The position numbers and the translations under genes are program-made. From an uncultured Roseobacter sp. (GTDB lineage Bacteria > Pseudomonadota > Alphaproteobacteria > Rhodobacterales > Rhodobacteraceae): 64,000 nt of DNA. The first letter of the stretch is position 1, and every line of letters begins with the position of its first letter. The stretch lies in NCBI GenBank assembly GCA_947501635.1, contig CANMWT010000002.1, positions 186,001-250,000 on the forward strand, in the 5' to 3' direction. Shown here piece by piece: positions 52,258 to 61,120 of the stretch. Below the pieces are notes generated by a model. The model was given only the letters and a program-made list of their open reading frames with translations. It was not told the DNA's origin and searched no databases.

Positions 52258-53907
52258 ATGACGGACACGGGACGTGAGGCAATGGAATATGACGTGGTCA
52301 TCGTGGGCGCCGGGCCTGCCGGACTTTCTGCGGCGATCCGTCTTAAGCAGCTGAATGCGGACTGCAATGTTGTTGTGCTGGAGAAAGGCTCTGAGGTGGG
52401 GGCGCATATCCTGTCTGGAGCGGTGCTGGATCCTGCCGGGCTTGATGCTTTGATTCCGGACTGGAAAGCGAAGGGTGCGCCGCTGAACGTGCCGGTGCGC
52501 GAGGACAACTTTTATGTGTTGGGCGAAGCCGGTCGGATGCGTCTTCCGAACTGGCCGATGCCGCCATTGATGAACAACCACGGCAACTACATCGTCTCCA
52601 TGGGCAACGTATGCCGTTGGATGGCAGAGCAGGCCGAGGAGATGGGGGTGGAGATTTTTCCCGGCATGTCCTGCTCCGAGCTGGTCTATGCCGAGGACGG
52701 CTCTGTTAAAGGCGTGGTTGCAGGTGAGTTTGGCAAGAACGCCGATGGCAGCAAGGGCGATTCCTATGAGCCGGGGATGGAGTTGCATGGCAAATACGTC
52801 TTCTTGTCGGAAGGGGTGCGCGGATCGCTGTCAAAGCAGGTGATCGAGAAGTTTGATCTGAGTGACGGGCATGAGCCGCAGAAATACGGGCTTGGCATGA
52901 AGGAGATTTGGGAAATCGATCCGGCCAAGCACAGGGAAGGTACGGTCACCCACACAATGGGGTGGCCACTGGGCAGCAAAGCCGGCGGCGGGTCTTTCAT
53001 CTACCACCTTGAGAATAATCAGGTTTACGTGGGTTTTGTGGTGCATCTCAACTACAAGAACCCGCATCTGTTCCCGTATATGGAGTTCCAGCAGTTCAAG
53101 CACCATCCGATGGTTGCTGAGCTTTTGGAGGGCGGCAAGCGGGTTGCCTATGGCGCGCGCGCGATCAGTGAAGGCGGGTATCAGTCCATGCCCAAAATGG
53201 TTGCACCGGGTGTTGCTTTGCTGGGATGCTCCGTTGGCATGGTGAACGTGCCGCGGATCAAAGGTAATCACAACGCGATGCTGTCGGGCAAGGCAGCGGC
53301 TGAGGCGGCTGTCGCAGCATTGGCCGAGGGGCGGGCGAGCGATGAATTGAGCGCCTATGAGGCGGAAGTGCGTGATGGCGCAATCGGCGCTGATCTGAAA
53401 AAGGTTCGCAATGTCAAACCGTTGTGGTCAAAGAGCGGGCTTTTGGCGAGCCTGACGCTGGGCGGTTTCGACATGTGGACCAACACGCTGGGCTTTTCGC
53501 TGCTGGGCACCATGCCGCATGGCAAATCAGATGCCGAAGCGACAGAGCCTGCGGCCAGTCATGCGCCAATCGATTACCCAAAACCGGATGGCAAGCTGTC
53601 TTTTGACCGCCTGACCAACGTGGCTTTTTCGTTCACCAACCACGAAGAGAGCCAGCCTGCGCATCTGACGCTGAAAGATGCCGATGTACCTGTTGCCAAA
53701 AACCTGCCGACCTATGCGGGTCCTTCCGCGCGTTACTGTCCGGCCGGGGTGTACGAATTTGTCGAGGAAGAGGGCAAAGACACACGGTTTGTCATCAACT
53801 TCCAGAACTGCGTGCATTGCAAAACCTGCGACATCAAGGATCCGGCACAGAATATTGTCTGGACGACGCCGCAGGGTGGGGACGGGCCCAACTACCCCAA
53901 CATGTAG
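52258..53907 (+). CDS. Electron-transfer flavoprotein-ubiquinone oxidoreductase
   Basis: A 549-residue membrane-surface flavoprotein that passes electrons from ETF to ubiquinone. FAD motif VVIVGAGPAGLSAAIRL is at residues 13-29, GAHILSGAVLDPAGLD near 49-64, and TMGWPLGSKAGGGSFIYH near 230-247. The C-terminal 4Fe-4S cysteines occur in ARYCPAG and NCVHCKTCDIKDP. An AAGGAG site precedes the ATG. It fits acyl-CoA dehydrogenase and dimethylglycine dehydrogenase-type enzymes in this window, which feed ETF. Confidence 0.95.
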   Translation: MTDTGREAMEYDVVIVGAGPAGLSAAIRLKQLNADCNVVVLEKGSEVGAHILSGAVLDPAGLDALIPDWKAKGAPLNVPVREDNFYVLGEAGRMRLPNWPMPPLMNNHGNYIVSMGNVCRWMAEQAEEMGVEIFPGMSCSELVYAEDGSVKGVVAGEFGKNADGSKGDSYEPGMELHGKYVFLSEGVRGSLSKQVIEKFDLSDGHEPQKYGLGMKEIWEIDPAKHREGTVTHTMGWPLGSKAGGGSFIYHLENNQVYVGFVVHLNYKNPHLFPYMEFQQFKHHPMVAELLEGGKRVAYGARAISEGGYQSMPKMVAPGVALLGCSVGMVNVPRIKGNHNAMLSGKAAAEAAVAALAEGRASDELSAYEAEVRDGAIGADLKKVRNVKPLWSKSGLLASLTLGGFDMWTNTLGFSLLGTMPHGKSDAEATEPAASHAPIDYPKPDGKLSFDRLTNVAFSFTNHEESQPAHLTLKDADVPVAKNLPTYAGPSARYCPAGVYEFVEEEGKDTRFVINFQNCVHCKTCDIKDPAQNIVWTTPQGGDGPNYPNM

Positions 53908-53912
53908 GCAAG

Positions 53913-53932
53913 GGCAGGGGGCTGCCCCTGCC
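53913..53932 (+). terminator. Hairpin after the ETF-QO gene
   Basis: GGCAGGGG (53913-53920) pairs with CCCCTGCC (53925-53932) around the loop GCTG, six bases after the stop. No T-run follows. The short GC-rich stem resembles the repeat near 51,133. Confidence 0.45.
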
Positions 53933-54073
53933 AGAGGCATCGGTGCCCTTCCATGCGCCGCGGGTCTTCAAAATCCCGTGGGAACCGGTCCGCAGGCCCG
54001 TGCGACCATTGCGCTTGGCCTGTAACCTGATAGCCTGTCGGGACAGGCAAATAGCGGTAAAGGGGCTTCTATC

Positions 54074-55783
54074 GTGTTTCGCAAACTGATCGCGCCGCTC
54101 GGGGGCGTTGTCTTGTCAATGCTCATAGCGGTGCCGGTATCTGCGCAATCTGTTGCAGGTCCCTATCTGGCGGCACGTTCTGCCGCGATCCAGAATGATT
54201 ATGCGCAGGCGGCCGACTATTTTACGCGGGCGCTGACCCGTGATCCGGGCAATGTTGAGCTGATGGACAATGCGCTGGTGGCGCATCTGGCGCTGGGGCG
54301 TTTGGATCGGGCGCTGCCCATCGCGCAGGCGATGGAGGCGATCGGGCAGACCAGTCAGGTGACGCAACTGGTTCTGACTGCGGATATGATCATCCGCGAA
54401 GACTATGCGCAATTGCTTGAGGGTGAAGCAGACGGGCAGCGTATCGGCCCGCTGGTGGACGGTTTGGTGCGTGCCTGGGCGCGTATGGGGACCGGCAATG
54501 TCAGTGATGCCCTTGTGCAGTTTGATACGATTGCACAGCAGCAGGGGTTGCAGGCTTTCGCGTTGTTTCACAAAGCCATGGCGCTTGCCTCTGTTGGTGA
54601 TTTCGAGGGGGCCGATGCAATCTTTGCAGCGGATGCCACCCGCTCTGTGCTGCAAACGCGGCGTGGCGTTCTGGCACGGGTTGAAATCCTGTCACAACTG
54701 GATCGAGAGGACGAGGCGCTTGAATTGATCCAGACGATGTTTGCGGGGTCGACTGATCCCGAAATAGATGCCGTGATTGCCAAGCTCGCCGAAGACGCCC
54801 CGATGCCCTTTACCCATGTGAATACGGTCAGACACGGCTTTGCCGAGGTGTTTTTCACGGTTGCAGCCGCGCTGCGTGGCGAGGCAGGGCCCGAATACAC
54901 CGTACTTTATGCCCAGATGGCCCGTATTCTGCGCCCTGACCATGTGGATGCGATTTTGCTGACGGCGGATCTTTTTGAAGCTTTGGGGCAGTATGATATC
55001 TCCATTGATGTACTCAAGGCCGTGCCCGCCACCCATCCTGCGTATCATGCCGCAGAGTTGGGACGGGCTGCGGCATTGCGACGGTCGGGCAAGCCGGAAG
55101 CGGCGATTGAGGTGTTGGAGCAGCTGGCCCGCAGCCACGGAAACCTTGCCACCGTGCAATCCGCTTTGGGAGATGCCCTGCGCCAGCAGGACCGCTTTGA
55201 CGAGGCGATCGTGGCCTATGACAAAGCGCTTGAAATCGCGGAAAGCGCCGGCGGCAGCAACTGGTTCCTGCTGTACGCGCGTGCGATATCTCATGAGCGA
55301 ACCGATAACTGGGAACAGGCCGAAGCGGATTTCCGCGCCGCGCTGGAGTTGAACCCCGGCCAGCCACAGGTGTTGAATTATCTCGGCTACTCTTTGGTGG
55401 AAAAACAGATTAAGCTGGAAGAAGCGCTTGAAATGATTGAAGAAGCTGTCGCGGCCAGTCCGGACAGCGGATACATCATCGACAGCCTCGGTTGGGCGCT
55501 TTACCGGCTGGGGCGCTATCAGGAGGCTGTACCGCACATGGAGCGGGCGGTGGAGTTGATGGCTGTTGACCCGATCGTGAATGATCATCTTGGGGATGTA
55601 TACTGGGCTGTCGGGCGCTACCGCGAGGCAGAGTTCCAGTGGTCACGCGCATTGTCGTTTGTGGATCAGGCCGAAACCGTTGAAGACGTGAACCCGGACC
55701 GCATCCGTCGCAAGCTTGAAGTGGGGCTTGATGAGGTGCTGGCCGAAGAGGGGGCGGCTCCGCTGGCCGTTGCCACGGACTGA
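54074..55783 (+). CDS. Exported tetratricopeptide-repeat protein
   Basis: A 569-residue protein with a signal peptide (about residues 1-24, ending VSAQS). TPR units run through the rest; clear ones are AAIQNDYAQAADYFTRALTRDP, AIVAYDKALEIAE, WEQAEADFRAALELNPGQPQVLNYLGYS and RYQEAVPHMERAVELMAVDPI. Such proteins scaffold complexes in the periplasm or help outer-membrane export. The start is GTG at 54074. ispE begins 10 bases after its stop, so both may be on one transcript. Confidence 0.85.
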   Translation: MFRKLIAPLGGVVLSMLIAVPVSAQSVAGPYLAARSAAIQNDYAQAADYFTRALTRDPGNVELMDNALVAHLALGRLDRALPIAQAMEAIGQTSQVTQLVLTADMIIREDYAQLLEGEADGQRIGPLVDGLVRAWARMGTGNVSDALVQFDTIAQQQGLQAFALFHKAMALASVGDFEGADAIFAADATRSVLQTRRGVLARVEILSQLDREDEALELIQTMFAGSTDPEIDAVIAKLAEDAPMPFTHVNTVRHGFAEVFFTVAAALRGEAGPEYTVLYAQMARILRPDHVDAILLTADLFEALGQYDISIDVLKAVPATHPAYHAAELGRAAALRRSGKPEAAIEVLEQLARSHGNLATVQSALGDALRQQDRFDEAIVAYDKALEIAESAGGSNWFLLYARAISHERTDNWEQAEADFRAALELNPGQPQVLNYLGYSLVEKQIKLEEALEMIEEAVAASPDSGYIIDSLGWALYRLGRYQEAVPHMERAVELMAVDPIVNDHLGDVYWAVGRYREAEFQWSRALSFVDQAETVEDVNPDRIRRKLEVGLDEVLAEEGAAPLAVATD

Positions 55784-55793
55784 CACGCGGCTG

Positions 55794-56708
55794 ATGTCAC
55801 TGCCAAAGTCCATCAGTGTCTTTGCGCCTGCAAAGGTCAACCTGACCCTGCATGTGACCGGGCAACGCGATGACGGCTATCATGTGCTGGACAGTCTGGT
55901 GGCATTTGCCGATATCGGCGATCAGCTGTTTATCCAGATCGGCAATACCATTTCTGTCACGACAGAAGGGCCCGAGGCAGCCGCCGTGCCGGGCGACATG
56001 AACAATCTGGTGCTTCGGGTGGCGGGCCTTTTTGAGGATATGCCAGGGGCGTCGTTTCTACTGACCAAGAACTTGCCAGTATCGTCGGGCATTGGCGGTG
56101 GTTCGGCAGATGCAGCGGCGGCCTTTCGTGGTCTTATGGCGTTCTGGAGCGGTGGCGAAACCGACCCTGCCCTCTTTGCGCCGGAGCGCACCCCCATGTT
56201 CGCCGGTTTGCTGGAGTTAGGAGCAGATATTCCGATGTGCCTCATGTCGCAGGCAGCGCGCGTCACGGGTATCGGGGAAAAGATCGAGCCCCTCTCGGCT
56301 ATGCCGGCGATTGACGCTGTGCTGGTCAACCCACGCCGTGCGGTGTCGACGCCTGCGGTCTTCAAGGCTATGCAGTCGCGCAACAATCCCGCGATGGACA
56401 CAACGCTGCCGCGTTTCGCGGGGTTCAACGACTTTGTCATGTGGCTGTCGCAGCAGCGCAACGACATGCAGGACGCGGCCATTGGACTGGAGCCTGCTGT
56501 AAGCGATGTCCTCTTGGCGCTGAATGCCCAGCCTGCCTGCCGGTTGGCGCGTATGTCAGGCTCGGGGGCGACCTGCTTTGGGCTCTTTGAAGATGCGCAA
56601 AAGGCGCAGGTGGCCGCACAGGCGCTGACGGCGCGACACCCTGGTTGGTGGGTGCAGCCGACCAAGCTGGGCACCCAAACCGCGCGGGCACTCCCGCGGG
56701 TCAGTTGA
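55794..56708 (+). CDS. ispE: 4-diphosphocytidyl-2-C-methyl-D-erythritol kinase
   Basis: A 304-residue GHMP kinase of the MEP pathway that phosphorylates the CDP-ME intermediate for isoprenoids. FAPAKVNLTLHVTGQRDDGYHVLDSL is at residues 9-34; the GHMP loop LPVSSGIGGGSADAAAA is near 92-108; the third motif RMSGSGATCFGLF is near 252-264. The start at 55794 is the ATG next to MSLPKS. Its end overlaps by eight bases with the convergent polyprenyl synthase gene, a fitting neighbour in the same pathway. Confidence 0.93.
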   Translation: MSLPKSISVFAPAKVNLTLHVTGQRDDGYHVLDSLVAFADIGDQLFIQIGNTISVTTEGPEAAAVPGDMNNLVLRVAGLFEDMPGASFLLTKNLPVSSGIGGGSADAAAAFRGLMAFWSGGETDPALFAPERTPMFAGLLELGADIPMCLMSQAARVTGIGEKIEPLSAMPAIDAVLVNPRRAVSTPAVFKAMQSRNNPAMDTTLPRFAGFNDFVMWLSQQRNDMQDAAIGLEPAVSDVLLALNAQPACRLARMSGSGATCFGLFEDAQKAQVAAQALTARHPGWWVQPTKLGTQTARALPRVS

Positions 56709-57702
56709 TGCGTTCTACGACGTAGTCGGCCAGATCGCTTAGCATGTCTTTGACGGGATGGTCTGGCAGTGGTCGAAGGGCGGCCTTGGCGCGCGCGGCT
56801 TCTGCCCGTGCGGCGATGTTGGTATCCGACAGCGCGTTGTGTTTGTGCAGCAAGGCGATTGCCTGATCGAGATCGCCTGCCTCCTGCTGGCCCTTTTCAA
56901 TGGTCCGGCGCCAGAAGGCACGCTCGGTCTCATCTGCCTTGGCCACGGCTTTGATAAGCGGCATGGTCAGCTTGCGCTCGCGGAAATCATCTCCGATGTT
57001 CTTGCCGGTCACCTTTTGATCGCCCTGAAAATCAAGCAGGTCGTCCACAATCTGAAAAGCCACGCCCAAGGCATCACCATAGTCGAACAATGCCGCCACA
57101 TGCGCGTCCGGCGCCCCCGCAATCACGCCGCCAACTTCGGTTGCCGCCGAGAACAGGGCTGCAGTCTTGCCACGCACGACCTGCAGATAGATCTCTTCGG
57201 TGGTGCGCAGGTCCTGACTGGCCGTCAGCTGCAGTACTTCGCCTTCGGCAATCGTGGCCGAGGCATTCGACAGGATATCAAGCACGCGTAACGACCCGGT
57301 TTCGACCATCAGCTGAAAACTGCGCGAAAAAAGGTAGTCGCCTACCAGCACGGAAGATTTATTGTCCCACAGCAGGTTGGCCGTAGGGCGTCCGCGTCGC
57401 TGTCCGCTTTCGTCGACCACATCATCATGCAACAGGGTGGCTGTGTGAATAAATTCGACCGTGGCTGCCAAATGTACGTGGTAAGGGCCGCCGTAGCCGC
57501 ATAGATGCGCCGCTGCGAGGGTAAGCATCGGGCGCAGGCGCTTGCCGCCCGCATCGACCAGATGTGCCGTAACCTCGGGTATGCGCGGCGCGTGTTTGGA
57601 CGCCATACGTTCACGGATGAGAACGTTCACTGCTTCCATATCGCTTTGCAGAAAATCCGCCATACGATCGTGCGGTTTCTGTGAATTCTCGGTCTTGGAC
57701 AT
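56701..57702 (-). CDS. Polyprenyl diphosphate synthase (octaprenyl/decaprenyl type)
   Basis: A 333-residue trans-prenyltransferase that makes the side chain of ubiquinone. The first aspartate-rich motif HDDVVDESGQRRG is near residue 93, the second DDLLDFQGD near 222-230, and GKTAALFSAATEVG near 178-191. It most likely makes the C50 chain of ubiquinone-10, common in this group. GGGAAG precedes the ATG at 57702, which I prefer to the in-frame ATG at 57729. It is divergent from the small DUF2007 gene. Confidence 0.9.
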   Translation of the reverse strand: MSKTENSQKPHDRMADFLQSDMEAVNVLIRERMASKHAPRIPEVTAHLVDAGGKRLRPMLTLAAAHLCGYGGPYHVHLAATVEFIHTATLLHDDVVDESGQRRGRPTANLLWDNKSSVLVGDYLFSRSFQLMVETGSLRVLDILSNASATIAEGEVLQLTASQDLRTTEEIYLQVVRGKTAALFSAATEVGGVIAGAPDAHVAALFDYGDALGVAFQIVDDLLDFQGDQKVTGKNIGDDFRERKLTMPLIKAVAKADETERAFWRRTIEKGQQEAGDLDQAIALLHKHNALSDTNIAARAEAARAKAALRPLPDHPVKDMLSDLADYVVERIN

Positions 57703-57758
57703 CAACTTCCCGTCTGCAAGGCTCGACATCCTGGCCGGCTTGCTCTTACATCCCTGAT

Positions 57759-57980
57759 ATGAAGGAACTTTTGCGAAGCACCGACCCTACGATCATCGCC
57801 TTTGCCACCGCCCTTCTTCAAGGGGAGGATATAGACTGCTTTGAATTGGACGTAAACATGAGCGTGCTTGAAGGCGGCATCGGAATTTTCCCGCGGCGGC
57901 TGATGGTGCGGACGGACGATCATACGCAGGCATTGCGGGTTTTGAAGGACAACGATATCCCACTGGGCTACGATGGATGA
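57759..57980 (+). CDS. DUF2007-domain protein
   Basis: A 73-residue protein matching the DUF2007 putative signal-transducing domain: MKELLRSTDPTIIAFATALL at the start, then IDCFELDVNMSVLEG and RLMVRTDDHTQALRVLKDNDI. The family has a ferredoxin-like fold of unknown function. It overlaps the methyltransferase gene by eight bases. The longer frame to 57681 lacks support. Confidence 0.82.
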   Translation: MKELLRSTDPTIIAFATALLQGEDIDCFELDVNMSVLEGGIGIFPRRLMVRTDDHTQALRVLKDNDIPLGYDG

Positions 57981-58716
57981 CCTTTCAAATGATGCGTTTC
58001 TAGGGGGTAAACTGCACCTGCTGCAGCCAAAACGCGGCTACCGCGCTGGAGTAGACCCGGTTTTGCTTGCAGCGTCGGTGCCGGCCATCGCCGGAGAGCG
58101 TGTTCTTGATCTTGGCTGCGGGGTCGGGGCTGCGGCGCTATGTCTCGCGGCGCGGGTGCCCGGGCTAAACCTCACCGGCGTGGAGCTTCAGCAAGACTAT
58201 GCGGCGTTGGCGCGCCGGAACGGGGGCTGCGCCTTTGAGGTCGTGACCGCGGATGTGATCGATTTACCGGCAGACATCCGCCAGCGCCAGTTTGACCATG
58301 TGCTGGCCAACCCGCCTTATTATGACCGAGGTGCCAGCCGTGCCGCGACCAACCTTGGCCGCGAACGCGCCCACGGAGAAAGCGTGCCGCTGGCCGATTG
58401 GGTCAAGGTGGCTGCCAAACGTCTGGCCCCGAAAGGCTATGCGCATTTTATCCACCGCGCAGAGCGTCTGCCGGAAATACTGGGTGCGATGGCCGGGCGT
58501 CTGGGCAGCATCGAGGTGCTGCCGCTGAGCGCCAGGGCGGGCCGCGCGCCGGAGCGGATCATCATCAGAGGCCGCAAAAACGGACGCGGCGCGTTCAAGC
58601 TGCACGCACCACTTGTCCTGCATGAAGGGACGGCGCATGAGAAAGACGCTGACAGCTACGTGCCGCGCGTGCGCGCCGTCTTGCGGGACGGTGCGGCGTT
58701 GAGTTTTGCTCCCTGA
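57973..58716 (+). CDS. tRNA1(Val) (adenine-N6)-methyltransferase-like protein
   Basis: A 247-residue SAM methyltransferase. The SAM motif VLDLGCGVGAAALCLA is near residues 44-59, and the adenine-N6 catalytic motif ANPPYYDRG near 113-121. KRGYRAGVDPVLLAASVPA near the start is a family trait. It would methylate an adenine of a tRNA or similar. The overlap with the DUF2007 gene suggests coupled translation. Confidence 0.88.
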   Translation: MDDLSNDAFLGGKLHLLQPKRGYRAGVDPVLLAASVPAIAGERVLDLGCGVGAAALCLAARVPGLNLTGVELQQDYAALARRNGGCAFEVVTADVIDLPADIRQRQFDHVLANPPYYDRGASRAATNLGRERAHGESVPLADWVKVAAKRLAPKGYAHFIHRAERLPEILGAMAGRLGSIEVLPLSARAGRAPERIIIRGRKNGRGAFKLHAPLVLHEGTAHEKDADSYVPRVRAVLRDGAALSFAP

Positions 58717-58822
58717 TTAACCGGCTATTAAGGAATTTCGGTGTTACAATGCGGGTGCAGCGTGACTTGAATCAGCAGATGTGCTGAACTCGATTTCGCA
58801 TCTGACAGAACAGGAGGACTTG

Positions 58823-58987
58823 ATGAGCGTAACTGCACATGTGGAACAGCTAAAAAAGAAACACGAATCCCTCAGTGACGCGGTGGAAGCCGCGCAACGT
58901 GCGCCCGGCATTGACGATCTGGCAATTGCCGATCTCAAGAAGCAAAAACTCCGTATCAAAGAAGAAATTACGCGGCTGTCGACGTAA
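58823..58987 (+). CDS. YdcH/DUF465-family small protein
   Basis: A 54-residue helical protein: VEQLKKKHESLSDAVEAAQR and DLKKQKLRIKEEITRLST. The length and the K/E-rich coiled-coil layout fit DUF465. GGAGG lies just before the ATG. Its role is not known. A GC-rich hairpin follows its stop. Confidence 0.85.
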   Translation: MSVTAHVEQLKKKHESLSDAVEAAQRAPGIDDLAIADLKKQKLRIKEEITRLST

Positions 58988-59004
58988 CGGCAGACAAAAA
59001 CTGA

Positions 59005-59030
59005 GGGCGGGCGCCGGTTGAGCGCCGCCC
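59005..59030. terminator. GC-rich hairpin between convergent genes
   Basis: GGGCGGGCGC (59005-59014) pairs, with one bulged base, with GCGCCGCCC (59022-59030). It lies between the YdcH-like and LysR genes, whose 3' ends face each other, so it could stop both transcripts. Confidence 0.5.
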
Positions 59031-59040
59031 GATTTCCGGA

Positions 59041-59973
59041 TCACTCCAAAAATTCCAAACGCTCTGTAATATAGCTGGTTTTGTCGATTTCGGTGAGCAT
59101 CCACTCTCGAAACGCGCGCACCTGCGGACGGTCCTGTGTGCCGATGGGGCATAGAAAACTGAATCGCGCACCGGTTGGCAGTGCCTTGGGGAAGGGCATG
59201 CACAAACGCCCCTCATCGATATCCTTTACGACCAGCGCCCGCCGGCCCAGCACGACGCCGACACCGGCCAGCGCGGCGTCGATGGCGTGGTCCGCCTGGC
59301 TGAAACGTGGCCCGTGATCGGGTTTGAAATCAATGCCCATCGCCGCAAACCAGGCATCCCAGTCGCATTTGGAATCCAGAAAGTTGATCGAATCATCAAA
59401 GATCAGAGGTGCGTCGCGCAGGCTTTCCGGCGTGGGGTATTGCGCGGCCAGTGCAGGGGTCATCACCGGACAAACCCATTCCTCGGCCAGCGGCAAGGAC
59501 CAAAGTGATTTGTCTTCGCGGCTTCCGAAACGGATCGCGACGTCGACCGCGTCGCGTGCGAAATCCATGATGCGCAACGAGGCTGAAAACCGCAGTTCGA
59601 TTTCGGGATGGGCTTGCGCAAACTCATAGAGCCGTGGTGCGAGCCATTTCGCGGTGAAAGCCGGCCCTGCTGTTACTGTGAGTGTTTGTTCGTCCTGTAG
59701 TCGCTGTGCCGCCCGCCATGCCGCGCCCAGAGTTTGAAAGCCGGATGCCGCACCGGGTGCCAGTGCCTTGCCGGCTTCCGTCAGTTCCACCGCACGGTTG
59801 AGCCGGCGGAACAGAGGGGCGCCAAGGTGATCCTCCAGCGACTTGATCTGAAAGCTCAGCGCGGCAGGGGTCACAGACAATTCTTCGGCGGCTTTTGCGA
59901 AAGACATGTGGCGCGCTGCGGCATCAAAAGCGCGCAAAGCGGTGAGTGGTGGAAGACGGTCATTCATATTCAC
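59041..59973 (-). CDS. LysR-family transcriptional regulator (GcvA-like)
   Basis: A 310-residue regulator. The helix-turn-helix LTALRAFDAAARHMSFAKAAEELSVTPAALSFQIKSLEDHLG spans about residues 9-50. The effector domain follows (FTAKWLAPRLYEFAQAHPEIELRFSAS). The GcvA-type signature with WLAPRL is present. It is divergent from a 39-residue ORF at 60086, its most likely target. Confidence 0.9.
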   Translation of the reverse strand: MNMNDRLPPLTALRAFDAAARHMSFAKAAEELSVTPAALSFQIKSLEDHLGAPLFRRLNRAVELTEAGKALAPGAASGFQTLGAAWRAAQRLQDEQTLTVTAGPAFTAKWLAPRLYEFAQAHPEIELRFSASLRIMDFARDAVDVAIRFGSREDKSLWSLPLAEEWVCPVMTPALAAQYPTPESLRDAPLIFDDSINFLDSKCDWDAWFAAMGIDFKPDHGPRFSQADHAIDAALAGVGVVLGRRALVVKDIDEGRLCMPFPKALPTGARFSFLCPIGTQDRPQVRAFREWMLTEIDKTSYITERLEFLE

Positions 59974-60085
59974 ATAAGTAATACTTAACTGAAGATATGA
60001 AAAGTCTCGTTTGTAGATATTATTTTAGGGTGCCATATAGGTCTCAGTTCAGAAACACTGAAGTAACTTAACAAGGAATGAAAAC

Positions 60086-60205
60086 ATGATCGAAGCACCT
60101 ACAACAGACCGCACCCGTGAAGCCATGAAGCGCGCGCATGAAGAGCGCAGCTTGGCCCTGAAAGCCGCCTGGCACTGGCTTTTCCCGTCCAACGGCGCGC
60201 GCTAA
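60086..60205 (+). CDS. 39-residue small protein divergent from LysR
   Basis: The ATG at 60086 has AAGGA 8 bases upstream and gives a 39-residue product. It is basic and helical in the middle (REAMKRAHEERSLALKAAWHWLF) and ends PSNGAR. The aromatic WHWLF near the end suggests a membrane-surface or partner-binding role. It lies between a LysR promoter region and a strong terminator, so it is a complete transcription unit. Confidence 0.65.
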   Translation: MIEAPTTDRTREAMKRAHEERSLALKAAWHWLFPSNGAR

Positions 60206-60230
60206 GCGGAACGATACCCTCAGAACAGAC

Positions 60231-60262
60231 AAAAGGGCCGGTTCATGCGAACCGGCCCTTTG
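60231..60262. terminator. Bidirectional intrinsic terminator
   Basis: AAAGGGCCGGTTC (60232-60244) pairs perfectly with GAACCGGCCCTTT (60249-60261) around ATGC. A-run before and T-run after make it usable from both strands, ending the small ORF transcript and the phaB transcript. Confidence 0.9.
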
Positions 60263-60283
60263 TTCGAGTATTCGCATTTAGGC

Positions 60284-61006
60284 TTACACGAAGAACTGTG
60301 CGCCGTTTGCGGAAATGGTCGACCCATTGATAAAGCCTGCATCGTCCGACGCGAGGAAAGCGACACAGCGCGCGATTTCTTCGGGTTCCCCCAAACGGCC
60401 GGCGGGGATGCCTGCCACGATGCTGTCACGCACTTTCTCGGGAATGGCCATAACCATTTCGGTGGCAATATAGCCCGGGCAAATGGCGTTGGCAGTGATG
60501 CCGGCACGCGCGCCTTCCTGCGCGAGGGACTTCACAATGCCCAGATCACCGGCTTTGGTCGCGGCGTAGTTCACTTGCGCGAACTGACCTTTTTGACCGT
60601 TGATCGAGCTAATCACGATGATCCGGCCAAATTTGCGTTCACGCATGCCGGGCCAGACCGGGTGTACTGTGTTGAAAACGCCGGTCAGGTTTGTGTCGAT
60701 GACCTCTTTCCACTGTTGTGGCGTCATCTTGTGGAACGGAGCGTCACGGGTGATGCCCGCATTGGCGACAACAACGTCGATCGGGCCAAGGTCGGCTTCG
60801 ACCTGTTCGATACCTGCTTTGCTCTCGTCATAGTCACCCACGTTCCATTTGTAAGTTTTGATACCGGTGCTTTCGGTGAACTTTGCGGCGGCTTCATCGT
60901 TGCCGGCATAGGTCGCGGCGACGGTATAGCCTGCGTCCTTGAGGGTTTGTGAAATGGCGGCGCCGATACCACGGCTACCTCCGGTGACGAGTGCTACACG
61001 GGACAT
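60284..61006 (-). CDS. phaB: Acetoacetyl-CoA reductase
   Basis: A 240-residue SDR that reduces acetoacetyl-CoA to (R)-3-hydroxybutyryl-CoA with NADPH. The motif TGGSRGIG is at residues 8-15, NAGI near 85, and the catalytic Ser/Tyr/Lys are in VISSINGQKGQ and YAATKAG. AGYTVAATYAGND is the family's cofactor-choosing region. It lies 114 bases after phaA on the same strand and ends at a strong terminator. Confidence 0.94.
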   Translation of the reverse strand: MSRVALVTGGSRGIGAAISQTLKDAGYTVAATYAGNDEAAAKFTESTGIKTYKWNVGDYDESKAGIEQVEADLGPIDVVVANAGITRDAPFHKMTPQQWKEVIDTNLTGVFNTVHPVWPGMRERKFGRIIVISSINGQKGQFAQVNYAATKAGDLGIVKSLAQEGARAGITANAICPGYIATEMVMAIPEKVRDSIVAGIPAGRLGEPEEIARCVAFLASDDAGFINGSTISANGAQFFV

Positions 61007-61087
61007 ACTTTAGTCTCCTCCGGTCTTCTGGACATTGTTTGTGGGCGTGCCCTTTTCAGTCAGGGCGTTGGGTTGTGGGGGTTGTTT

Positions 61088-61111
61088 AGGCGGCGCGAAC
61101 GTGCGCCGCCT
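61088..61111. other. Intercistronic hairpin between phaA and phaB
   Basis: AGGCGGCGC (61088-61096) pairs perfectly with GCGCCGCCT (61103-61111) around a six-base loop. It stands directly after the phaA stop on the minus strand. It could partly stop transcription or protect the phaA part of the message. Confidence 0.6.
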
Positions 61112-61120
61112 TGATCTGGA

